Shown: in pieces, positions 45,050-53,209 of the stretch
How positions within the stretch are numbered: position 1 is the stretch's first letter
How the letters are laid out: every line of letters starts with the position of its first letter
Assembly (NCBI RefSeq): GCF_900142955.1
Contig: NZ_FRCP01000014.1
Location: forward strand, 124,001-188,000
Origin: Anaerosporobacter mobilis DSM 15930
GTDB taxonomy: Bacteria; Bacillota; Clostridia; Lachnospirales; Lachnospiraceae
DNA length: 64,000 bases
Direction: 5' to 3'
The notes under the pieces: model-generated
What the model was told of the DNA's origin: nothing
Database searches by the model: none
What the model saw: only the letters and a program-made list of their open reading frames with translations
Program-made: the position numbers and the translations under genes

Positions 45050-45091
45050 TGCCCCGTCGCAAATGTATTTGTGGTGTCGGGCATTTTGTTT
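45050..45091 (+). terminator. Terminator-like hairpin in the ilvN leader (possible attenuator)
   Basis: TGCCC...CGCAAAT pairs with ATTTGTG...GGGCA with a small bulge, followed by TTTTGTTT. It lies between the promoter and the ilvN ATG, so it must be read through for ilv expression. No T-box sequence and no leader peptide rich in Leu/Val/Ile was found, so the control mechanism is unclear. Confidence 0.6.
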
Positions 45092-45121
45092 CAATAAGGA
45101 CAGTAGGGAGGAGTATTATCC

Positions 45122-45625
45122 ATGAGAAGAATGGTATTATCTATCTTAGTAGACAATACTGCAGGTGTACTTAGCCGTGTAGCTGGTTTATTCAGTAGAA
45201 GAGGTTATAACATTGATAGTTTATCCGTTGGTGAAACACAAGACCCTGCATATTCACGAATGACAGTAGCAGTGTCAGGTGATAATCAGATTCTCGAACA
45301 GATTGAAAAACAGTTAAATAAGTTAGAAGATGTAAAAGAGGTTATAGAATTAAAAGATGGAGAATCCGTTTGCCGTGAGCTTATCTTAGTAAAGGTTCAG
45401 GCAAGTGCACATCAACGACAAGCTGTTATTGCAGTGGCTGATATCTTCAGAGCGAAGATTGTTGATGTTTCTCAGGAATCGTTAATGGTTGAATTAACAG
45501 GTAATCAAGCTAAATTAGATGCATTTATAAATTTATTGGAAGGATATACCATTAAGGCATTAGTACGAACTGGGCTTACCGGTTTGGAAAGAGGTTCTGG
45601 TGATATCTCAGATTATCTGGATTAA
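45122..45625 (+). CDS. ilvN: Acetolactate synthase small (regulatory) subunit
   Basis: 167 residues, start behind GGGAGGAG. The N-terminal ACT domain reads 'LSILVDNTAGVLSRVAGLFSRRGYNIDSL', given here in short form (start 'VLSILVDNTAGVLSRV'), followed by 'SRMTVAVSGD', and the C-terminal half is the second ACT-like domain of IlvN/IlvH. It binds valine or other branched-chain amino acids and activates the catalytic subunit, which is not encoded next to it. It is 134 bases before ilvC. Confidence 0.95.
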   Translation: MRRMVLSILVDNTAGVLSRVAGLFSRRGYNIDSLSVGETQDPAYSRMTVAVSGDNQILEQIEKQLNKLEDVKEVIELKDGESVCRELILVKVQASAHQRQAVIAVADIFRAKIVDVSQESLMVELTGNQAKLDAFINLLEGYTIKALVRTGLTGLERGSGDISDYLD

Positions 45626-45758
45626 GGTTGAGCTTTCGTCAGATGAATACATAGGTACATAAAGAATTCAAAGAACGAAGCATAGGTTTAATAATGAATA
45701 TTTGGAGCGATTATTGCTTCATGTATGTTATACAATATTTTTTCAGGAGGAAAAAGAA

Positions 45759-46769
45759 ATGGCAAAGATTTATTATCAACAAGATTGTAACTTATCATTA
45801 TTAGAAGGAAAAACAATAGCTGTTATCGGTTATGGTAGCCAAGGACATGCTCATGCATTAAACGCTAAAGAATCAGGTGCTAACGTAATCATCGGTCTTT
45901 ACGAGGGAAGTAAATCATGGGCTAAAGCTGAAGCAGCTGGATTTGAAGTATATACAGCAGCAGAAGCAGCAAAAAAGGCAGATATGATTATGATTCTTAT
46001 CAATGATGAGAAACAAGCTAAGATGTACAATGATTCAATAGCTCCAAACCTTGAAGCTGGTAACACATTAATGTTCGCTCATGGTTTTGCAATTCACTTT
46101 GGACAAATCATTCCACCTAAAGATGTTAATGTAGTTATGATTGCTCCAAAAGGACCTGGACATACAGTAAGAAGTCAATACCAAGAAGGTAAAGGCGTTC
46201 CTTGCCTTATCGCTGTACACCAAGATGCAACAGGTAAAGCTCATGAGTTAGGTCTTGCATATGCACTTGCTATTGGTGGTGCTAGAGCTGGTGTTCTTGA
46301 AACAACATTCCGTCAAGAAACTGAAACTGACCTATTCGGGGAACAAGCAGTTCTTTGTGGTGGTGTTTCAGCACTTATGAAATGTGGTTATGAAGTATTA
46401 GTAGAAGCTGGTTATGAACCAGAAAGTGCTTACTTCGAATGTATCCATGAAATGAAATTAATCGTTGACTTAATCAACCAAAGTGGTTTCGAAGGAATGA
46501 GATATTCAATCTCTAATACTGCAGAATATGGTGATTACATCACTGGACCAAAAATCATCACTGAAGATACAAAGAATGCGATGAGACAAGTATTAAAAGA
46601 TATCCAAGAAGGTGTATTCGCACGTAACTGGTTATTAGAAAACCAAATCGGATGTACTAATTTCAACGCTATGAGAAGAAAAGAAGCAGAACACCCAGTA
46701 GAAAAAGTTGGTGCTGAACTTCGTAAATTAATGAGCTGGACAAGCGAAAGTAAATTAATCGATAACTAA
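45759..46769 (+). CDS. ilvC: Ketol-acid reductoisomerase
   Basis: 336 residues from the ATG at 45759 behind AGGAGGAAAAAG, class I length. The N-terminal Rossmann loop is 'VIGYGSQGHAHALN'. The catalytic region shows 'PKGPGHTVR', and the metal/substrate residues are in 'ETETDLFGEQAVLCGG' and 'YFECIHEMKLIVDL'. It converts acetolactate to dihydroxyisovalerate with NAD(P)H and Mg2+ in Val/Leu/Ile synthesis. Codon use is biased to a highly expressed pattern compared with neighbours. Confidence 0.97.
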   Translation: MAKIYYQQDCNLSLLEGKTIAVIGYGSQGHAHALNAKESGANVIIGLYEGSKSWAKAEAAGFEVYTAAEAAKKADMIMILINDEKQAKMYNDSIAPNLEAGNTLMFAHGFAIHFGQIIPPKDVNVVMIAPKGPGHTVRSQYQEGKGVPCLIAVHQDATGKAHELGLAYALAIGGARAGVLETTFRQETETDLFGEQAVLCGGVSALMKCGYEVLVEAGYEPESAYFECIHEMKLIVDLINQSGFEGMRYSISNTAEYGDYITGPKIITEDTKNAMRQVLKDIQEGVFARNWLLENQIGCTNFNAMRRKEAEHPVEKVGAELRKLMSWTSESKLIDN

Positions 46770-46784
46770 GATTTGCTATAAACA

Positions 46785-46826
46785 AGAGCAGAAACGAATC
46801 AGGAATGATTTTGTTTCTGCTTTTTT
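46785..46826 (+). terminator. Terminator after ilvC
   Basis: AGCAGAAAC-GAATC pairs with GATT-TTGTTTCTGCT around AGGAAT, followed by six T. Confidence 0.88.
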
Positions 46827-46827
46827 C

Positions 46828-46855
46828 TTGCACCCCAAAGAAGTCATGCTATAAT
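46828..46855 (+). promoter_or_regulatory. Promoter of the LysR-type regulator gene
   Basis: TTGCAC (46828-46833), 16 bases, TATAAT (46850-46855). Confidence 0.55.
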
Positions 46856-46857
46856 GT

Positions 46858-46915
46858 AACTTATCGGAAGAAAATCAAGCGACGCGAAGCGGCATTTGAT
46901 TTTACCCGATAAGTT
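46858..46915 (+). other. Long hairpin in the LysR gene leader
   Basis: AACTTATCGG pairs perfectly with CCGATAAGTT, and AAAATCAA with TTGATTTT inside it, around an 18-base GC-rich apex. It begins at the expected transcription start and covers nearly all the leader, so it may protect or control the mRNA, or be a DNA operator. Confidence 0.45.
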
Positions 46916-46968
46916 AGCGAAAGAACGAATTGGAGAAGCTTTTTAAGGAAGAAAGTGGGTATATAAGA

Positions 46969-47856
46969 ATGAGCGTAAATTTAGAATATTATAAGATCTT
47001 TTATTATGTTGCCAAATATGGTGGAATAACTGCTGCGGCAGAGCAATTATGTATATCACAACCCGCAGTTAGTCAGGCAATTAAGCAGTTAGAGAGAAGT
47101 CTTGGTAGTGACTTGTTTGTTCGTACGGCAAAAGGTGCGAAATTAACGATAGAAGGAGAATCTCTCTTTTCTTATGTCCAAAAAGGTTATGAAACAATCT
47201 TGATAGGCGAAGAAAAGTTTAAGAAAATGATGGATTTGGAAACGGGAGAGATTCGTATTGGTGCAAGTGATATGACGTTGCAATTCTGTCTGTTACCCTA
47301 TCTAGAACGTTTTCATGAGATGTATCCGAATATAAAAGTTAATGTCACTAATGCACCAACACCAGAGACGATTTCGTATCTAAAAGAAGGTAAGATTGAT
47401 TTTGGATGTGTAAGTTCTCCTTTTGTTTCTAAACCGGATTTTAAAGTTACGCAAATTCAACAGATTGAAGATATCTTCGTAGCAGGGAACAAATTCTGGG
47501 TATACAAGAATAAGATGATGCATTACCAAGAACTAGAAGACCTACCGATTATTTGTCTGGAACATAATACAAGTACTAGAAGGTATATGGATGAGTTTTT
47601 ATCTAGGAATCATGTAGTACTTAATCCTGAGTTTGAGTTAGCTACAAGTGATATTATCGTGCAATTTGCAATTCGTAACTTAGGAATTGGTTGTGTAGTG
47701 AGTAATTTTGCAAAAAAATATTTGGAATCTGGCGAGTTGTTTCAGTTGCATTTTGATAAACCAGTACCCAAGCGAAATATCTGCATTATATCTAGTGAGA
47801 AGAATTCAATCTCAGGTGCATCTAAGAAGTTGTTAGCTATGTTGGAAGAAGGTTAA
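46969..47856 (+). CDS. LysR-family transcriptional regulator
   Basis: 295 residues from the ATG at 46969 (AAAGTGGG about eight bases upstream); an upstream TTG at 46930 would give an atypical 13-residue extension. The N-terminal winged helix reads 'FYYVAKYGGITAAAEQLCIS' and 'QPAVSQAIKQLERSLG'. The rest is a two-lobe effector domain of LysR type ('GEIRIGASDM', 'IGCVVSNFAKKYLE'). It lies between ilvC and purA with its own promoter. It might sense a branched-chain or other metabolite; no target is evident. Confidence 0.9.
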   Translation: MSVNLEYYKIFYYVAKYGGITAAAEQLCISQPAVSQAIKQLERSLGSDLFVRTAKGAKLTIEGESLFSYVQKGYETILIGEEKFKKMMDLETGEIRIGASDMTLQFCLLPYLERFHEMYPNIKVNVTNAPTPETISYLKEGKIDFGCVSSPFVSKPDFKVTQIQQIEDIFVAGNKFWVYKNKMMHYQELEDLPIICLEHNTSTRRYMDEFLSRNHVVLNPEFELATSDIIVQFAIRNLGIGCVVSNFAKKYLESGELFQLHFDKPVPKRNICIISSEKNSISGASKKLLAMLEEG

Positions 47857-48261
47857 AATAGATATCTTGTTGTTGATTACTATGATAATTTCTATATTGC
47901 TAAGCATAATAATACGTATCTGACCAATAATATGATAGGATACTAGGGTCAAAAGGTCATGTGTTTCATATATGCATAAAAAACATGACGTTGCTACCGC
48001 AGAGCATGAGAAAGTAGGCCGAACAGGGTGGTTTTTGAGTGATTTTAGGATTGTGGGAGCATGAAGTGCGTAATAATCCGTAGGTATTACAGGGTAAAAC
48101 AATAAGCAATATAAGTAATTGTTATGCAGGGTATAATGAATATTGATTTTACTTATGTCTGTCATGTGGTATAATGGTTAAGTGCTGGTGAGAACGTCGA
48201 AATTAACTAGTAAAATAAAAGATTAAAGATATTATAAATACGATTTTAGGAGGATTCAGAC
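47857..48261. other. Intergenic region between the LysR gene and purA
   Basis: About 405 bases. GTCATGT/ACATGAC (47955-47988) can form a loose hairpin, and GGTCAAAAG near 47946 resembles the left end of the palindromic repeat family, possibly a decayed remnant. No open frame with a ribosome binding site is seen. The purA promoter lies at its 3' end. Confidence 0.4.
48148..48175 (+). promoter_or_regulatory. Promoter of purA
   Basis: TTTACT (48148-48153), 16 bases, TATAAT (48170-48175) with an extended TGG element before the -10. Confidence 0.55.
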
Positions 48262-49539
48262 ATGGTTAAAGCAATAGTAGGTGCTAACTGGGGAGACGAA
48301 GGAAAAGGTAAGATTACCGATATGTTAGGACAAGAGTCGGACATAATTGTACGTTTCCAAGGTGGGAGTAATGCAGGTCATACAATTATTAACAATTACG
48401 GAAAGTTTGCACTTCACTTATTACCTTCAGGAGTATTCTATGATCATACAACAAGCGTTATCGGTAATGGTGTAGCTTTAAATATACCATTTTTATTCAA
48501 GGAGATACAAGGGCTTGTTGAAAGAGGAGTACCAAAACCAAGAATATTAGTATCAGACCGTGCTCAGATCCTTATGCCTTATCATATATTATTTGATCAA
48601 TATGAAGAAGAACGTTTAGGAAAAGCTTCATTTGGTTCTACAAAATCAGGTATTGCTCCATTCTATTCAGATAAATATGCCAAAATTGGTTTCCAAGTTT
48701 CAGAGCTTTTTGCTGATGAGCAAGTTATTAGAGAAAAAATTGCAAGAGTATGTGAACAAAAGAATGTTATTTTGGAACATCTTTACCATAAACCAGCAAT
48801 TGATGAGAATGAATTATATAACACAATAATGGAATATAAAGAAATGGTTGCTCCTTATGTTTGTGACGTTGCAGCTTACTTACATCAAGCAATCAAAGAT
48901 GGTAAGAACATCTTATTAGAAGGACAATTAGGTTCATTAAAAGATCCTGATTTTGGTATCTATCCAATGGTTACCTCTTCTTCTACATTAGCAGCTTATG
49001 GTGCGATTGGAGCGGGTATCCCTCCATATGAAATCAAAGAAATTGTTACTGTAGTTAAAGCATATTCAAGTGCTGTAGGTGCCGGTGAATTCGTAAGTGA
49101 AATCTTTGGTGAGGAAGCAGACGAGCTTAGAAAACGTGGCGGTGACGGCGGTGAATACGGCGCAACAACAGGTAGACCAAGAAGAATGGGTTGGTTTGAT
49201 GCAGTTGCTTCTCGTTATGGTTGCAGAATTCAAGGTGCTACGGCGGTAGCTCTTACTGTACTTGATGTACTTGGCTATCTTGATGAAATTCCAGTTTGCG
49301 TTGGTTATGAAATCGATGGTAAAGTAACAAAAGATTTCCCAACAACGGTACAACTTGCAAAAGCAAAGCCTGTTTATGAAGTTTTACCAGGTTGGAAAGA
49401 AGAAATCCGTGGAATTACTAAGTACGAAGATCTTCCAGAAAACTGTAGAAAATACATCGAATTCATTGAGAAAGAATTAGAAGTGCCAGTTACGATGGTA
49501 TCAAATGGCCCAGGAAGAGAAGAGATAATCCATCGCTAA
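48262..49539 (+). CDS. purA: Adenylosuccinate synthetase
   Basis: 425 residues, start behind TAGGAGGATTC. It joins IMP and aspartate with GTP in AMP synthesis. The N-terminal P-loop is 'GANWGDEGKGKITD' (catalytic Asp), then 'GGSNAGHTI' with the catalytic His. 'GSTKSGIAPFYSDK' and 'LLEGQLGSLKD' match IMP-binding regions. 'GEFVSEIFGEEADEL', 'EYGATTGRPRRMGW' and 'VTMVSNGPGR' also fit. All expected motifs are present. It is monocistronic with its own promoter and terminator. Confidence 0.96.
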   Translation: MVKAIVGANWGDEGKGKITDMLGQESDIIVRFQGGSNAGHTIINNYGKFALHLLPSGVFYDHTTSVIGNGVALNIPFLFKEIQGLVERGVPKPRILVSDRAQILMPYHILFDQYEEERLGKASFGSTKSGIAPFYSDKYAKIGFQVSELFADEQVIREKIARVCEQKNVILEHLYHKPAIDENELYNTIMEYKEMVAPYVCDVAAYLHQAIKDGKNILLEGQLGSLKDPDFGIYPMVTSSSTLAAYGAIGAGIPPYEIKEIVTVVKAYSSAVGAGEFVSEIFGEEADELRKRGGDGGEYGATTGRPRRMGWFDAVASRYGCRIQGATAVALTVLDVLGYLDEIPVCVGYEIDGKVTKDFPTTVQLAKAKPVYEVLPGWKEEIRGITKYEDLPENCRKYIEFIEKELEVPVTMVSNGPGREEIIHR

Positions 49540-49568
49540 GAATTACCTTGGTATAGATTGATAATAAC

Positions 49569-49618
49569 AATCCTAAGAGATTAAGACTTTTATAAGTGTT
49601 AATTCTCTTGGGATTTTA
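49569..49618 (+). terminator. Terminator after purA
   Basis: AATCCTAAGAGA pairs with TCTCTTGGGATT, with an inner AAGACTT/AAGTGTT stem, followed by TTATT. Confidence 0.75.
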
Positions 49619-49639
49619 TTGTATATTAGGAAGTGTTTT

Positions 49640-49735
49640 TCGGCTAATGCTTGTTCTAGGCATCATGAAACGGCATCTTTAGTCTCCACTGAGGTGCTGT
49701 TGAACCAGACAAGGCATCTACGTCGAAGGACCCGA
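49640..49735. ncRNA. Candidate structured RNA after purA, class unknown
   Basis: AACGGCATCT (49669-49678) pairs at all ten positions, two of them G-U, with AGGTGCTGTT (49692-49701) around a 13-base loop. An outer GCTTG (49649-49653) can pair with CAAGGC (49710-49715). The local base composition is richer in G+C than the surroundings. I compared it by eye with the SRP RNA apical domain and found no match. Position between the purA terminator and the next gene. Confidence 0.35.
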
Positions 49736-49869
49736 GATTCTATTATTGCTTTATGATTTCATTAACTAACCTTTTGGTGTAGGGCTTATTTGGTTGAAAT
49801 GTTTTATCTTTGGTTGTATAATTACATTTGATTTGGTTATTGATTAATAGTGGGAAAGGAACAAGTAGA

Positions 49870-50697
49870 ATGAATACGATTATAAGTATTCTGGCTATAA
49901 TTGTTGTATTTGTTATAGTATACTTTCTAGCAATTATGCCAAGAATGATACACCGTGCCGATGATTCTTTGTTTAAAGGCTGGTTTTTTGCACATAGAGG
50001 ACTGTTTGATAATAAGACCAAGGCGCCAGAGAATTCAATTCCTGCTTTTGAGAATGCAATAAGGAATAATTATGGTATAGAACTTGATGTACAATTGACC
50101 AAGGATGAAGTGATTGTGGTATTCCATGATTATACAATCTTGAGAATGTGTGGTGTAGATCGAAAAGTAAGTGATATGACTTATGAGGAATTATGTCAGT
50201 ATACTTTATTAAAATCAAATTGTAAAATTCCAAGATTTGATGAAGTTCTAAGAGTTATAGATGGAAAAGTGCCTATAATAGTGGAACTAAAGTTGGAGTA
50301 TAACTATAAGAGAACTTGTGAGTTCGTGAATGCAGTGCTAAGCAGATACAAGGGTGCTTACTGTGTGGAATCGTTCAATCCGCTAGGGCTTTTATGGTAT
50401 AGAATGCATAATAATACGGTAATGCGAGGTCAACTATCCAGTATGTTTTTCAAGGATAAGCAAAAGGGAAATAAACTGTTATTATTTCTTATGCAAAATC
50501 TTTTGTTTAACTGGTTGGCAAGACCAGATTTTATAGCATATAATTATCAATATCGTAATGCCATGTCATTTTATTTGTGTTCAAAGCTATATAGACCCTA
50601 TACATTTGCCTGGACGGTACGTAGTGAACAAGCAAGGCAGGAGTGTGAAGGGTATTTTGAACATATTATCTTCGAACAGTTTTGTCCTAAGAATTAA
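49870..50697 (+). CDS. Membrane-anchored glycerophosphodiester phosphodiesterase
   Basis: 275 residues from the ATG at 49870, nine bases after GGAAAGGA; an earlier start at 49828 would add residues ahead of the membrane segment. One membrane helix at about residues 3-22 is followed by the GDPD domain: 'FAHRGLFD' (catalytic His-Arg-Gly), 'APENSIPAFENAI', 'GIELDVQLTKD' (metal ligands Glu, Asp), 'VVFHDYTI' (second His), 'PIIVELK'. It hydrolyses glycerophosphodiesters to glycerol-3-phosphate or related products. The next gene follows after 23 bases. Confidence 0.9.
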   Translation: MNTIISILAIIVVFVIVYFLAIMPRMIHRADDSLFKGWFFAHRGLFDNKTKAPENSIPAFENAIRNNYGIELDVQLTKDEVIVVFHDYTILRMCGVDRKVSDMTYEELCQYTLLKSNCKIPRFDEVLRVIDGKVPIIVELKLEYNYKRTCEFVNAVLSRYKGAYCVESFNPLGLLWYRMHNNTVMRGQLSSMFFKDKQKGNKLLLFLMQNLLFNWLARPDFIAYNYQYRNAMSFYLCSKLYRPYTFAWTVRSEQARQECEGYFEHIIFEQFCPKN

Positions 50698-50720
50698 GAA
50701 AGCAAGAGGTAAGTAAGAAT

Positions 50721-51716
50721 ATGCATTTGATTAAGAGATACGTTGAAGAAGTCTTAATACATGTAACTTTTTTAAAGAGAAAATCAGTTAAGGAAGATAT
50801 CTATAAAAAAATTGAAGAGGAAGCTGTAAAACAAGGGAATAAGAGTGTGGAAAGTATGTCTGAAGAAGAAACGTTGAAGGTTTTAGATGCTCTCGGAGAT
50901 CCCAGGGAATTAGGAAGAGGTTATTGTAGATGTAAGAGCAAGATTATTGGGAAAGAAAGTGCCGCATCCTATCAAAGAGTATTATTGTTGTCGTTAATCT
51001 TTGTAGTTATTGGTAATGTGGTAGCTTACCTTTGCATGGACACCGGTAATGGTAACGAAGTGGGCGCATTGTTTATTTTGAAAAACCTAGTAATTAGCCT
51101 TGTTGTTATATATGTATTCATAACGTTGATTTTTTACATTGCAAATTATATTCGTAAGAATGAAGAGGAAAAAGAAGAACATTCAAGAGGAAAATGGACA
51201 GTATTTCATCTACGTTATCCAAAGATTAAGAGACCGAATAAGAGAATGGATTACATAATTGGTTTGTTTCTTAAAATAGTTTTACTAGTTGTAATTTATG
51301 TTGCAGGTACTCATCTGTTTGTAGGTGCGGTAGTAAGAGACGGCGAGAATATTCAAAGAATCCCTCTTTTCGTAGCTGGGCGTATTCAAGATTTTAAAGT
51401 ATTCATAACTATTATGCTAATGGTATCGATGGGGTATAATATAGCTGCAATATGGAGAAATCGTCCGGATTTTGTACTGTTGATCTGGAAAGGAACCTCT
51501 ACGATATTGAATGCGATTGGTGGTTTCTTCTTGTTCAGATTCCCAGGAATCTGGAATGCGGATTTTGCTAATCAAATGCAAAGTACGGGGGTTACAACAA
51601 TTGCTTGGCAATCAATTTCGATGCAAAGTATAGCAAACTTCTCCGTGGCAGTTATTTTGTTTATTGCAGCGGTTGATATGTTGCATGCATTCTATCGATT
51701 CTTTGCTAATATTTGA
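50721..51716 (+). CDS. HAAS-domain multi-pass membrane protein
   Basis: 331 residues, start behind AGAGGTAAG. The N-terminal 70 residues are helical with 'KRKSVKEDIYKKIEEEA' and 'LGDPRELGRGYCR', the pattern of HAAS (DUF1700-like) domains that often accompany PadR regulators. About five membrane segments follow (near 95-115, 130-150, 190-215, 230-255, 300-325). Function unknown. It is coupled to the phosphodiesterase gene, and the pair may act in membrane homeostasis. Confidence 0.7.
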   Translation: MHLIKRYVEEVLIHVTFLKRKSVKEDIYKKIEEEAVKQGNKSVESMSEEETLKVLDALGDPRELGRGYCRCKSKIIGKESAASYQRVLLLSLIFVVIGNVVAYLCMDTGNGNEVGALFILKNLVISLVVIYVFITLIFYIANYIRKNEEEKEEHSRGKWTVFHLRYPKIKRPNKRMDYIIGLFLKIVLLVVIYVAGTHLFVGAVVRDGENIQRIPLFVAGRIQDFKVFITIMLMVSMGYNIAAIWRNRPDFVLLIWKGTSTILNAIGGFFLFRFPGIWNADFANQMQSTGVTTIAWQSISMQSIANFSVAVILFIAAVDMLHAFYRFFANI

Positions 51717-51822
51717 CCAAAGCCAGACGGATTATCTGATTAATTTTCAGTCTTCAATTCCCTTGACTATAATGATTACGAGTGATCTCTTGAATTATAT
51801 ATTAATAAGTGAATAAGTAAAG

Positions 51823-51860
51823 AAAACGACAATCTCAAAAAAATAAAGATTGTCGTTTTT
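51823..51860. terminator. Bidirectional terminator between convergent genes
   Basis: AAAACGACAATCT pairs perfectly with AGATTGTCGTTTT around an A-rich loop; T-runs lie on both strands. Confidence 0.9.
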
Positions 51861-51877
51861 GATTGTATTATCAATAA

Positions 51878-52978
51878 TTAACGATTACAAACTTCCTTAA
51901 TCACAGCAAGAAGTTCATCATTCTTTTCAGGTGACATGAAGCAGAAACGTATATAATGGTCATCTAAGAAAGGAAAGGTTGAACAATCTCGAATCATCAA
52001 TCCGTTGCGAATAGCTGCTTCGAATAAGTCGTTAGAAGTAACGGTATCGTCAAGGGTTTTACATAATATAAAATTAGCCGTTGATGGGTAGTATTTAATG
52101 TTTGAAACACCGTCAAGATATGTGTAGATTCGTTTGCGTTCTGTATTAATCAATTGCTTCGTTGAATTAATATATTCTATATCATTGAACATGATTTCAC
52201 CAGCGATTGCGGCTAGAGAGTTAATCGTCCAAGGGTTTTTCTTGTTATTAATTTCTTTGATTAGGTCAGTGTTACCACATATTGCATAACCCAAACGCAA
52301 ACCAGGAGCAGCGAAGAATTTGGAGATGCCACGTAAAATAATAATATTATTATAATCATTCGTTAAAGGAACGCTACTTATCTGCTCCATATCAGGTGCA
52401 AATTCAATGTAAGTTTCATCCACCATAACAAAGATATCATTTCTCTTACAGTGATCAAGAATCTTACGCATGTCTTTACGATGGATACTACCTGATGTTG
52501 GGTTGTTCGGATTACAGATGATAAGCAAATCGATATCGGAAGTTAATTTGGAACAAAGGAGTTCAATATTTAATTTGAAATCATCTTCTTCTTGTAAAGC
52601 GAAGTAGAAGGAACTTCCACCACCAAGGGAAACCTCACGTTCGTATTCGGAATAGGTTGGACCGATTATCAATGCCTTTTTAGGAGATTTGATTTGTATC
52701 ATTAAAGAGATGAGCTCTGTTGAACCGTTTCCAACGATAATGTTCGAAGCATCTGTATGCGCATAGGTTGCAATGCAATTACGTAGAGAAGTATACTCTC
52801 GGTCTGGATAAGTGGTTATGGCATCTATATGGGAAGCTAAGCACTCACGTAATTGATACGATACACCAAGCGGATTGACATTCGCACTGAAGGAAGTGAT
52901 ATCTTCTTTTTTGATACCATAAACTCGTTCAATGGCTTCTAAGTCGCTTCCATGAAAATGATCTTTATGTTTAATCAT
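51878..52978 (-). CDS. PLP-dependent aminotransferase/decarboxylase, HisC/CobD-like
   Basis: 366 residues, class I/II aminotransferase fold. The N-terminus 'HGSDLEAIERVYG' and 'FSANVNPLG' resembles CobD (threonine-phosphate decarboxylase), which starts with HGG and then NPLG. Motifs: 'VGNGSTELI', 'CNPNNPTSG', 'VDETYIEF', the PLP lysine K220 in 'ISKFFAAPGLRLGY', and 'RFCFMSP' near the C-terminus (substrate Arg). No cobalamin or histidine genes are near, so the reaction cannot be decided between histidinol-phosphate transamination and a CobD-like decarboxylation. Lone minus-strand gene. Confidence 0.8.
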   Translation of the reverse strand: MIKHKDHFHGSDLEAIERVYGIKKEDITSFSANVNPLGVSYQLRECLASHIDAITTYPDREYTSLRNCIATYAHTDASNIIVGNGSTELISLMIQIKSPKKALIIGPTYSEYEREVSLGGGSSFYFALQEEDDFKLNIELLCSKLTSDIDLLIICNPNNPTSGSIHRKDMRKILDHCKRNDIFVMVDETYIEFAPDMEQISSVPLTNDYNNIIILRGISKFFAAPGLRLGYAICGNTDLIKEINNKKNPWTINSLAAIAGEIMFNDIEYINSTKQLINTERKRIYTYLDGVSNIKYYPSTANFILCKTLDDTVTSNDLFEAAIRNGLMIRDCSTFPFLDDHYIRFCFMSPEKNDELLAVIKEVCNR

Positions 52979-53209
52979 GTTAATTCATCCTTTCATATTT
53001 CTAATCTATAGCAATTTCTTTAGAACCTATGATAGCACTTTTCATTCTTAACTACAACAGTAACCTAATTAGCAAATTAAGTTGATAGAGTTCGAAAAAA
53101 GTAGAAACCATGTTCCATGTATGATATAATATCAATCAAGATGTGAATAATAGGTTACTATGTGGGTGGTATCACAAAATAGTATCAATAAATTATGTAG
53201 GTGATAATA

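Noticed and set aside
44960..45121. T-box for the ilv operon
   Set aside because: No TGGTACCGCGG-like antiterminator sequence and no AGAGAG stem I motif; only a promoter and terminator-like hairpin.
49640..49735. Possible SRP RNA because of GGTGCTGTTGAACC
   Set aside because: The invariant GGAAG/AGCAG apical domain is missing; kept only as an unassigned structured region.
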